14,344 nt of DNA from Sulfurovum sp. (lineage in GTDB: Bacteria; Campylobacterota; Campylobacteria; Campylobacterales; Sulfurovaceae). The stretch spans positions 1 to 14,344 of the forward strand of contig JALSPX010000090.1 of assembly GCA_026985755.1 (NCBI GenBank), read 5' to 3'. This document shows, in pieces, positions 5,552 through 12,600 of the stretch. A model generated the notes under the pieces. That model was not told the DNA's origin. It made no database searches and saw only the letters and a list, made by a program, of their open reading frames with translations. The first letter of the stretch is position 1. The number at the start of each line of letters is the position of its first letter. The position numbers were made by a program, and so were the translations under genes.

Positions 5552-7267
5552 ATGAAATTGAATAGATTAATAGGTTTGGCTGCGGTTACAAGTTTAGCAG
5601 CTACATTAGCGATGGCAGGTACATCTAAGATGGATTTTGCAAAAGTATTTGAAAAAGAGTGTCAAGGGTGTCACGGACCTATACACCAAGGTGGTGTTGG
5701 ATCAGATCTTAGACCAAAAGCACTCAAGAAAAAAAGTAGAGAGTTCTTAGCCGAAACCATTATGAATGGTAGAGAAAATACTGCCATGCCAGCATGGAGT
5801 TCTAAATTTTCCAAAGATGATGCATCGGGTATGGTTGATTGGTTGATGGATTGGAAAAATACAGTGGAGTTGACACTTGATTTTGATGAGGTGCATAAAA
5901 CATGGACAAAATTGGCAGACAGAGAAGCATTGGCCAAAAAGTATCCAACATCAGCAGATACAAAATCAGTACTGGATATTACTTTTGCCACAGAAAGAGA
6001 TGCATCATTGGTTGACTTTATTGATTCAACTACAGGTAAAGTTCTCTCTCGACATAAAGCGGGGTTTGCGGTACATGTGACAGTAACCAACAAAAAAGAT
6101 CCTCGCTACGCCTATTCTATCTCAAGATCTGGGAAGCTCACTATGTTTGATATTGCAGCACCAGGACAACCTGCGTTGGCATCTGTGCAAGTGGGGCAAG
6201 AGTCACGTGGACTAGCGGTATCTCCAGATGGCAAATATATTTTAGCAGGTAACTATAACCCAGGTGGTGCGGTACTTTGTGATGCGCATACACTTGAGCC
6301 TCTTAAAGTATATGATACCTCTCGTGTGATTGACCCTGATGGACAGATAGGACCATCACGTGTGGCAGGTATTGCAGATACACCCTATGGACCATATTTT
6401 GCAATGGCACTCAAAGATGCAGGGCATACGTATATTATAGATTACTCTAAAAAAGGGTTTCCTATTGTAGGTGATATTCCAAATATTGGTAAAATTCTTC
6501 ATGACTGTTTTTTGAATGAAAATGAAGGTGAAGATTTTGGTCGTTACTTTATGATTGCATCACAAGGTTCAGATCTTATGGGTATTGTAGACTTTAAAAC
6601 AAAAACTTTAGCAGCCAAAGTATATACAGGTAAAAAATCTAAGCCACATCCAGGTCAAGGTTCTTCTTGGTTTAACAAAAAACTCGGCAAACAACTCAAT
6701 GCTACAAACTCCATGAACTTTGGTTCAGTGGTAATATGGGAATCTCCAGGTTGGAATATTGTAAAAAAGGTTGAGACTTCAGGTGGTGGTCTATTCGTTG
6801 GTACGGCAGAGCATACGCCTTGGATATGGTCTGATTGTGTGCTTGGAAAACCAGAAAAATATAATGAAGTATATTTGATTAACAAAGAGACACTCGAGAC
6901 GGATAGAATTATTAAAGTGGGTAAAACAAAAGGGCAACTCATCGATGCGAAAACTAAAAAAGTGATTCAAGAGTGGGATGCTACACAACATGAAGCTATA
7001 CCAGTCACTGAAGTAGCATTTGGAAAAGAAAAGATTGTGCCAATGCCAGATAAAGTAGGTGCAGCAGTAAAAGAGCCTGTGCAGCCTAGATTATTGCACG
7101 CAGAGCCTGCAAACCATGGTAAGTGGACAATGATTTCTGAGTGGACGACTGGTAGAATTGGTATCTACGAATCAGATACAGGTAAATTTGTAAAGTATAT
7201 TGAAAACTTGACAACACCTACGTTTACATATTCTGTAGAGCATAGACAACGCGTACCAGGTGCGTAA
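5552..7267 (+). CDS. Cytochrome cd1-type protein (NirS-like, with NirN-like active site)
   Basis: 571 residues. A Sec signal peptide (about 1-22, cut near AMA-G) is followed by a cytochrome c domain with C37-Q-G-C40-H41 and axial M79 in NTAMPAW, then an eight-bladed heme d1 propeller from about 135. H175 in AGFAVHVT matches the proximal d1 ligand of NirS, and H366 in KPHPGQG matches one of the two NirS active-site histidines. The second NirS active-site His would fall at S387 in NATNSMNFG, so it is missing. The N-terminal arm that carries a tyrosine ligand in Paracoccus NirS is also absent. These two traits recall NirN, the dihydro-heme d1 dehydrogenase, but the length and blades such as LHDCFLNE resemble NirS. 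Residues 455-510 hold an extra lysine-rich insertion. It is likely periplasmic. The ATG has AGGAGG; nirF follows. The family is sure; nitrite reductase activity is not. Confidence 0.85.
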   Translation: MKLNRLIGLAAVTSLAATLAMAGTSKMDFAKVFEKECQGCHGPIHQGGVGSDLRPKALKKKSREFLAETIMNGRENTAMPAWSSKFSKDDASGMVDWLMDWKNTVELTLDFDEVHKTWTKLADREALAKKYPTSADTKSVLDITFATERDASLVDFIDSTTGKVLSRHKAGFAVHVTVTNKKDPRYAYSISRSGKLTMFDIAAPGQPALASVQVGQESRGLAVSPDGKYILAGNYNPGGAVLCDAHTLEPLKVYDTSRVIDPDGQIGPSRVAGIADTPYGPYFAMALKDAGHTYIIDYSKKGFPIVGDIPNIGKILHDCFLNENEGEDFGRYFMIASQGSDLMGIVDFKTKTLAAKVYTGKKSKPHPGQGSSWFNKKLGKQLNATNSMNFGSVVIWESPGWNIVKKVETSGGGLFVGTAEHTPWIWSDCVLGKPEKYNEVYLINKETLETDRIIKVGKTKGQLIDAKTKKVIQEWDATQHEAIPVTEVAFGKEKIVPMPDKVGAAVKEPVQPRLLHAEPANHGKWTMISEWTTGRIGIYESDTGKFVKYIENLTTPTFTYSVEHRQRVPGA

Positions 7268-7278
7268 ACATATTTTAA

Positions 7279-7306
7279 CACAATAAGGAACTTTCTCCTT
7301 GTTGTG
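7279..7306 (+). other. Stem-loop between the cd1 gene and nirF
   Basis: CACAATAAGGA (7279-7289) pairs with TCCTTGTTGTG (7296-7306) over 11 bases, with one G-U wobble and a 6-base loop. It lies 11 bases after the cd1 stop codon and is not followed by a U-run. In shape it resembles the stem-loop after the norCB unit. It could stabilise the upstream message or partly stop transcription, giving more cd1 protein than NirF. The remaining 80 bases to nirF show no clear promoter or FNR-type box. Confidence 0.5.
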
Positions 7307-7388
7307 GCACTTATACTCAGGTAGGAAATCTCGTGCTTTAAGTTTGAAGTTTCCTTCGTGATTATGAGACATAGATAAAAGGTATAGA

Positions 7389-8492
7389 ATGAAACAACTA
7401 TTTGTATGGTATATGATGATAATTATAGTATATACAACTTTGTTAACCGCAAACGAAAAATATTTTGTCGTAGAACGTGAAAGTGAATCGGTAGCAGTGA
7501 TAGAAGAGGGTTTGGTACGTAGACATATGGAAAATATGCACAATATGAACCATGGTATCATCAAATTTGATGGAGATGATGCCTATCTCATCAGTCGTGA
7601 TGGGTATGTGGTAAAGTTTGATCCCAAAACAGAAAAAATTCAAAGTGAATACAAAACAAGTAAATCTGCGATAGGTTTTGTCATAGGTGAAAACTATGTG
7701 GCAGTAGCCAACTATGATGACAAATCTGTCGATATTTTAACCCGAGATTTAAAACCTATTGACAAGATCATCACAGGCTCTAAAAATGTAGGGATTAAAA
7801 TCTATAAAGATATGCTTGTCTTTGCACAAATGGACAACGATAAAGTAACTGTGTTAAAAAATGAAAATAGAGGTAAAGGGCTACCAAAATTTAAAATTTT
7901 TAAAGAGTTCAAGGTAGGAAAAATGCCTTTTGATGCGATGATAAAAGAGAATACGTATATTGTAGGCTTCTTCCTCACCAAAGCGTTTGGTGTCATAGAC
8001 TTAGACAAGATGGAATTTTCTGAGATAAAAGTAACAGCAAAAGATAATAAGCCAGTGCTTAAAGTACCACATTTTGGTTTTTGGAGTTTGAGTGAAGATA
8101 AGACATTTATCCCAGCAGTGGGAGACAATGCGGTGATGGTCTATGACAATCACTTTAGATTTATCAAAAATGTTGAGATGCAGGGACTCCCTGTCTTTAC
8201 GTCACTGAGCCCAGACAAGAAGTACTTGGCTGTGACCTTCTCTGGTAAAGATTTCCCAACCATTCAGATACTTGATACCAGAACACTTAAGATTATCAAA
8301 ACCTTTACATTTAAAGGAAAAGTACTACATGTCAGATGGTCAAAAGAGTACCCACAACTCTATGTCTCTGTCAATGATGCCAACCAGATTAATGTGATAG
8401 ATACCCGTGAGTGGTTTCTAGAAAGAGAGATATTTCAAGTGAAAGCACCATCAGGGATTTTCCTTTATCAAATGGATGACAAGAAGAAATAG
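7389..8492 (+). CDS. nirF: Heme d1 biosynthesis protein NirF
   Basis: 367 residues. NirF is a periplasmic d1-type propeller protein without heme c, needed for conversion of late precursors to heme d1, the cofactor of cd1 proteins. The N terminus (1-21, FVWYMMIIIVYTTLLTAN) is a signal peptide or anchor. The rest is a beta-propeller with repeated xxDxxxxK blades. NirF-like blocks: KYFVVERESESVAVIE (24-39), MNHGIIKF with H55 at the position of the histidine reported as essential in Paracoccus NirF, PHFGFWSLS (227-235), FIPAVGDNAVMVYDN, GLPVFTSLSPD, KVLHVRWS and the C-terminal APSGIFLY (353-360). The ATG follows AAAAGG at a good distance. It sits between the cd1 gene and a thioredoxin-like gene that starts two bases after its stop. 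Confidence 0.88.
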   Translation: MKQLFVWYMMIIIVYTTLLTANEKYFVVERESESVAVIEEGLVRRHMENMHNMNHGIIKFDGDDAYLISRDGYVVKFDPKTEKIQSEYKTSKSAIGFVIGENYVAVANYDDKSVDILTRDLKPIDKIITGSKNVGIKIYKDMLVFAQMDNDKVTVLKNENRGKGLPKFKIFKEFKVGKMPFDAMIKENTYIVGFFLTKAFGVIDLDKMEFSEIKVTAKDNKPVLKVPHFGFWSLSEDKTFIPAVGDNAVMVYDNHFRFIKNVEMQGLPVFTSLSPDKKYLAVTFSGKDFPTIQILDTRTLKIIKTFTFKGKVLHVRWSKEYPQLYVSVNDANQINVIDTREWFLEREIFQVKAPSGIFLYQMDDKKK

Positions 8493-8494
8493 AG

Positions 8495-8851
8495 ATGTTA
8501 TTACAGCTGAGTTTACTTTGGCTGTTAACTATAGGTATGTATGCCAACCATGTACATTGGTTAGGGAGCTATGACAAAGCTTTATTACTTGCACGTAAAG
8601 AGCACAAACCTTTACTAGTGCTCGTAGTTAAAAATGACTCCAAAGCCTGCAACATTATCTTGCACAAGCACTTTATGAATCACCCTTATATCGATACCAT
8701 AAACAAAAAAATGATAGCCGTCATCGTCACCTATGAAGGACAGCTTTCCTACCCTGTAGAGATGTACTACACCACAGTGCTTCCTACACTTTTTTTGGTA
8801 GATACAAAGACGGAGACGTTTATGTCAGAGCCTTTGTATGGGGAGGGATAG
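8495..8851 (+). CDS. Periplasmic thioredoxin-like protein, possibly frame-shifted at its C terminus
   Basis: 118 residues. Signal peptide (about 1-17) followed by a thioredoxin-fold domain of the Thioredoxin_7/SoxW-like kind: SYDKALLLARKEHKPLLVLV, then SKAC52 where a CxxC motif would sit (only the second Cys is present), and the cis-Pro loop VLPTLFLVD (95-103). Without the first Cys it cannot do ordinary dithiol exchange; it may act in a mono-thiol or chaperone role. The gene begins two bases after nirF. The frame stops abruptly at LYGEG. Reading on in the +1 frame from GGGGAGGGA gives a plausible helical tail, IEASTISQIFSQKMR, ending at 8891. This hints at a one-base deletion in the G-rich tract or a sequencing error. 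The tail would overlap the convergent ATPase gene. Confidence 0.65.
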   Translation: MLLQLSLLWLLTIGMYANHVHWLGSYDKALLLARKEHKPLLVLVVKNDSKACNIILHKHFMNHPYIDTINKKMIAVIVTYEGQLSYPVEMYYTTVLPTLFLVDTKTETFMSEPLYGEG

Positions 8852-8865
8852 AAGCAAGCACAATA

Positions 8866-10068
8866 TCACAAATTTTTAGCCAAAAAATGAGGTAGAAAAT
8901 TTATTTCTGTTTCTTTAAATACTTTTTTTCCTCTTTGGTTAAGGCTAAGGATATATCCTTTTTTTGGCTTGTAATTTTCTAAAAAATAGTAGTAAGATTT
9001 AGATATTTTCATAGAGGTTAAATTGGATTTTATCTCTATAGGGATAGAGTCATCAAGTATAAAGTCTACTTCTGCACCATTTTTGGTTCGGTAATATTTT
9101 AAGTCTCTATCTGCCAATTCTCTAAATACAAAATTTTCCAGTATAGCCCCTTTGTCTACCCTATCTTCAAGTGCAGAGAAATTTTTAATAATCACATTTC
9201 TGAGTCCCATATCAAAAAAGAACACTTCAGGATTTTTGACAATTTCGAGTTGTTTATTGGTAAAAAATGGACTGATGGTTTTGACTAAAAAAGCTTTTTC
9301 AAATACAGAAAGATACTCTTTTAGTTGCATACTATTCACACTTATAAGCTTAGAGAGTTCACTATAGACTATCACATTGCCTATCTGCAAAGAGAGTGCT
9401 TTGAGTAGTTTATACATCTTAGTTTCATCCGTGATTTTGGCTATCTCTTTAATGTCTCTAAGCAGGTAAATACTGAGTAGATTTTTGAGTACCTCTATTT
9501 TCTCTTCGTTGCTTTGGCTTAAAATCACTCTAGGGTATCCACCGTAGGTAAGATACTCATTTATGTGTATGTCTATTTTTTGACTTATGGGAGCAGAGAT
9601 ATTTTCATTTGATTTACTATAGAGTTTGTGGAGATGCTCGTCTTTTACCCTCAGAAATTCACCAAAAGAAAAAGAGTAAAGGTTAAAGACAAAAATACGC
9701 CCAGCGAGATATTTAATCGTATTAATAGAGAGTTCCATCGCAGATGAGCCTGAGATAAATATTTTTTTGTCTGTGGTATCGTAAATATATTTAAGATGTT
9801 TACCTCCCATGTTGGCATATTGAAACTCATCTATAAAAATGTGTTCATAGGGTTCAATGTGAAGGGCAATAAAACTTTTGATGTCTTCTTCAAAAAGTAT
9901 TTTGAGTTCTATATCTTCAAAGGTGAGAAACAGGGGGTTATTGACTCTACTATAAATTTCTCTTAGGAGGGTAGTTTTACCGACCTGTCTTGGTCCAAAG
10001 ATAGCAATAATCTCAGGAGAATCTAAATATTGTTCTATTTTTTCTTCTAAATCTCTTTTATAATACAT
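8866..10068 (-). CDS. AAA-family ATPase with DUF4143 domain
   Basis: 400 residues from the ATG at 10068; a GTG three codons earlier (10077) is an alternative, and neither has a good ribosome-binding site. Numbering from the GTG: Walker A GPRQVGKTT (28-36, K34), Walker B HIFIDEF (79-85), a sensor-like FISGSSA (107-113), then a winged-helix-like middle (about 205-265) and a C-terminal DUF4143 region with GAEVDFI (334-340) and IPIEIKS (345-351). The last two motifs resemble a PD-(D/E)xK nuclease core. These AAA_14/DUF4143 proteins are common, mobile and of uncertain cellular role. The gene lies opposite to its neighbours and splits the nir block from the second NO-reductase block, as an inserted single-gene unit would. 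No flanking target duplication or transposase is visible. Confidence 0.88.
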   Translation of the reverse strand: MYYKRDLEEKIEQYLDSPEIIAIFGPRQVGKTTLLREIYSRVNNPLFLTFEDIELKILFEEDIKSFIALHIEPYEHIFIDEFQYANMGGKHLKYIYDTTDKKIFISGSSAMELSINTIKYLAGRIFVFNLYSFSFGEFLRVKDEHLHKLYSKSNENISAPISQKIDIHINEYLTYGGYPRVILSQSNEEKIEVLKNLLSIYLLRDIKEIAKITDETKMYKLLKALSLQIGNVIVYSELSKLISVNSMQLKEYLSVFEKAFLVKTISPFFTNKQLEIVKNPEVFFFDMGLRNVIIKNFSALEDRVDKGAILENFVFRELADRDLKYYRTKNGAEVDFILDDSIPIEIKSNLTSMKISKSYYYFLENYKPKKGYILSLNQRGKKVFKETEINFLPHFLAKNL

Positions 10069-10070
10069 TT

Positions 10071-10113
10071 TAACCACGCTATTTTTAATTTATATTTTAT
10101 TATAGCGTGGTTA
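10071..10113 (-). promoter_or_regulatory. Perfect 12-bp inverted repeat at the ATPase start
   Basis: TAACCACGCTAT (10071-10082) and ATAGCGTGGTTA (10102-10113) are exact complements with a 19-base, all-A/T spacer. On the minus strand a TATAAT hexamer overlaps the inner end of the first arm reached. The second arm ends two bases before the ATG at 10068. The repeat could be the operator of a repressor that covers the -10 element, or an RNA hairpin that hides the start. Its G/C-containing arms stand out against the surrounding A/T-only DNA. Confidence 0.6.
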
Positions 10114-10205
10114 TTTTAAAATAATATAAAAAATAGATTATGAAGATTCGAAGCATTAAACTTAGCTAATTTTTAAGATTGTAGCCAAATGACAAATTGA
10201 ATGAT

Positions 10206-10305
10206 TTGATATAAGTCAATTATCTCTACTGATTAATTTTTAATCAGTTAACTGTATAAAACATTGATACAAATCAACTTAAAAAAGAATCTACTTTTAT
10301 ATTAT
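10206..10305 (+). promoter_or_regulatory. Promoter of the second NO-reductase block: two FNR-type boxes and a palindrome
   Basis: The gap ahead of the cupredoxin gene contains TTGATATAAGTCAA (10206-10219, one mismatch in the right half) and TTGATACAAATCAA (10264-10277, exact FNR consensus). The box centres are 58 bases apart. A TATTAT hexamer at 10300-10305 begins 29.5 bases from the second centre, the class II spacing. Between the boxes is a separate perfect inverted repeat with 9-base arms ACTGATTAA/TTAATCAGT (10228-10236 and 10240-10248) and a 3-base spacer, possibly a site for a second dimeric regulator. The arrangement of a proximal activating box plus an upstream box fits strong control by a CRP/FNR-family protein. 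Confidence 0.65.
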
Positions 10306-10337
10306 TGATATTGATTAACAATGAAAAAGGAGAAAAT

Positions 10338-10907
10338 ATGACGTTTGAAACTTCTGTTGAACTGTTAAAGTTTCATAATGTGGCGTATACGGTTTATGCA
10401 ATGATTATCATCTCTGTGATTGCATGGTTTGCCTATAATCTTACGCTGGAGAAAAAAGCAAAACCTATAGTGAGGATACCATTTTATACCTATATCGGAT
10501 TTTTGGTTGCGATGGGGGTAGGGCATCACATCTTTACCTACAATACCATTCCATGGGTATCAGAAGATATCATGAGACACAATATCACCCCTGATAAAAC
10601 CTTCCAAATTAAGATAGCAAATCATACGTTTGATATGCAAGAGAAAATGGAAATCACCAAAGGCGAAAAAGTACTCTTTGACGCACATAGTACAGACTTG
10701 GTCTATGGATTTGGTCTCTTCCGTCAAGATGGTACGATGATTTCGCAAATGCAGGTGAACCCCGGCTCTAAAAATGATCTGCTTTGGACATTTAATGAGT
10801 GTGGTGAGTTTGATGTGCGTTCTACCGAGTATGCTGGACCTGCAGGCAATAGCATGTTTGTAAAAAAAGCAGTGATTGTCACTGGCTGTGACACAAAAGG
10901 AGCATAA
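10338..10907 (+). CDS. Membrane-anchored cupredoxin subunit of an atypical heme-copper enzyme (subunit II-like, CuA lost)
   Basis: 189 residues. Two hydrophobic segments (about 17-34 and 48-67) are followed by a periplasmic cupredoxin domain (about 88-182) like that of heme-copper oxidase subunit II. In the oxidases CuA is bound by one His and the motif CxxxCGxxHxxM. Here H117 (FDAHSTDLVYGF) remains, but the motif reads STEYAGPAGNSM (162-173): both Cys are S162 and A166, the His is G170, and only M173 is kept. The site cannot form a normal CuA centre. C155 and C184 lie outside the motif. The ATG at 10338 has AAAGGAG upstream; a longer frame would begin with TTG within the promoter. It ends one base before the subunit I start, so the two form one enzyme. 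Confidence 0.85.
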   Translation: MTFETSVELLKFHNVAYTVYAMIIISVIAWFAYNLTLEKKAKPIVRIPFYTYIGFLVAMGVGHHIFTYNTIPWVSEDIMRHNITPDKTFQIKIANHTFDMQEKMEITKGEKVLFDAHSTDLVYGFGLFRQDGTMISQMQVNPGSKNDLLWTFNECGEFDVRSTEYAGPAGNSMFVKKAVIVTGCDTKGA

Positions 10908-10908
10908 G

Positions 10909-12570
10909 ATGAGTTTATTAAAAGGCACAAATTTTGAGGCATCCACACTTACGGCACTTCAAAAAGTGACGCTTCGTGCGGTGGTGATGAGTTTTCTATT
11001 TTATGGTTTGGCAGCATTAGAGGGTACATTGATGCGAGTGGCTTTGGTCAATCCAAATCTTCCTCCTATCGAAGGGCATGCCAGTCATTTTTTCTCTATT
11101 ATGACGGTGCATCCGATTATTGGTATCTTTGGTTCTACCTATCAGTTGGTGTTTGCAGCATTTATGTTTTTGATTCCCTATCTAACTAAAAAACCACTCT
11201 ATAGTGTAGGGTTGGCAAACTTTGTATGGCTTATGATCACTATTGGAGCTGCACTGGCTTGGATTGCTGCATTTATCTGGAGTTATGCACCACTCTATAC
11301 ACTTTACTGGCCACTTCCTGCGGATACCACACAGTTTAATGTGATTGGAGGGATTGTCTTTATCATCGGTGTGGCATTGATTATGATAGGAACACTTGGA
11401 TTTATCTATAATATCTATGCCACTATCTTTGCAAAAGTAGGCGTACATGCCAACAAAACAACCAAAGAGCTTCTTATTTCTGGATTTGGTATTGATGGTT
11501 TGTTAAATCTCAAAAATAAATTGACAGGAAAACCACCTTATTCTAAAGAGCCAGCACTTTCACTGCCTGTAGTGGCTATTTTCCGTGGTACAGTCGATAC
11601 ATTTTTAGATGCCATTGTTATTTTGGGAGCAGGTATTCTAGTACTTGTTTATCTGCTAGCAGATGCCAGTGGGGCGAGCTGGGACGTACACGCCGTGGAT
11701 GCACTGCTCTATAAAAATTTCTTCTGGTGGGGGCTTGACCTTGTGGCAGATGGTTTGGTGCTTATCTATGTTGCAGGTTCGTGGTATTTGCTGGCAACAC
11801 TCATTACAGGGCAAAAGCTCTTTATGGAAAATGTAGCACGTGCTGCACTTTTGCTGGAGCTTTTTGTTTCGTGGATGGTATGGTCACACCATCTTTTGGC
11901 AGACCAAGGGCAGCCTGAAATGATGAAACTTATCTCTGGCGAGATGGTAACGATGTTTGAGCTTCTTACTCAGGGATTGGCACTCTTTATTACACTGATG
12001 ACACTCTGGAAAGCCAGACCGCTTAAGATGACGATGGAACTCAAGTACTTGCTAGCGGGTCTTCTGGGCTTTGGTCTAGCAGTTCCAGCAGCGATTATCC
12101 AAGCAGATATGGGAATGAACAGAATTTTGCATAATACACAGTGGATTATCGGGGCACATGTACATATTGCGTTACTTACAGGGTTATATATGACACTCTA
12201 TTCTGTGGTCTATGTGCTGTGGCCACTGCTTACGAACAATACAAAACTCTTCTCTATGAAGATGGCAAATGCCCACTTTTGGTTACATCTTATAGGAAGT
12301 CTTGGTATGGGAGCATTTATGGGTATGGCAGGACTCGATGGTATGTTGAGGCGACACTTTTATATGGATGGAGAGTTCAAGACATTTATGATTTTAGCAG
12401 CGATTTCTGCGATTATGATGCTTGTGGGCTGGTTGATATTTCTTATTAATATTATCATGTCTGTAGGGCTTAAAGGATTGCTTGAGATTTTCCTACCTGC
12501 TAAAGATGACACAGCGACATTTGGGATAGAGCCGCAACCTTCTGTGGTTGTTTCACAAAGAAATAAATAA
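10909..12570 (+). CDS. Heme-copper superfamily subunit I, probable non-canonical nitric oxide reductase (gNOR-like)
   Basis: 553 residues, about 12-14 membrane helices. Conserved: H68 in IMTVHPIIGIFG and H419 as low-spin heme ligands, H417 in GAHVHIALLTG as the high-spin heme ligand, and the pair H327-H328 in VWSHHLLADQ as metal ligands. Helix VI reads FFWWGLDLVADGL (271-283) where oxidases have FFGHPEVY: the third metal-binding His is L276, the cross-linking Tyr is A280, and aspartates D277 and D281 are new. The NorB glutamates are absent too, so it is neither an A/B/C oxidase nor cNOR/qNOR. Loss of the Tyr and of CuA in the partner subunit are recurrent traits of NO-reducing members. From memory this matches the gNOR group reported in Campylobacterota. 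The ATG follows AAAGGAGC. Confidence 0.85.
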   Translation: MSLLKGTNFEASTLTALQKVTLRAVVMSFLFYGLAALEGTLMRVALVNPNLPPIEGHASHFFSIMTVHPIIGIFGSTYQLVFAAFMFLIPYLTKKPLYSVGLANFVWLMITIGAALAWIAAFIWSYAPLYTLYWPLPADTTQFNVIGGIVFIIGVALIMIGTLGFIYNIYATIFAKVGVHANKTTKELLISGFGIDGLLNLKNKLTGKPPYSKEPALSLPVVAIFRGTVDTFLDAIVILGAGILVLVYLLADASGASWDVHAVDALLYKNFFWWGLDLVADGLVLIYVAGSWYLLATLITGQKLFMENVARAALLLELFVSWMVWSHHLLADQGQPEMMKLISGEMVTMFELLTQGLALFITLMTLWKARPLKMTMELKYLLAGLLGFGLAVPAAIIQADMGMNRILHNTQWIIGAHVHIALLTGLYMTLYSVVYVLWPLLTNNTKLFSMKMANAHFWLHLIGSLGMGAFMGMAGLDGMLRRHFYMDGEFKTFMILAAISAIMMLVGWLIFLINIIMSVGLKGLLEIFLPAKDDTATFGIEPQPSVVVSQRNK

Positions 12571-12600
12571 TATGAGAGCATTTTGTTAAATAAAAAGAGA

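Noticed and set aside
12141..12449. Alternative plus-strand frame of 102 codons inside the heme-copper subunit I gene
   Set aside because: The conserved helix with H417/H419 is in the main frame; this one is rich in Tyr and Cys in the way a shifted frame of membrane-helix codons is.
10909..12570. Ordinary cytochrome c or quinol oxidase
   Set aside because: The His and Tyr of helix VI are absent and the partner subunit lacks the CuA ligands, so a standard oxygen-reducing site cannot be supported.
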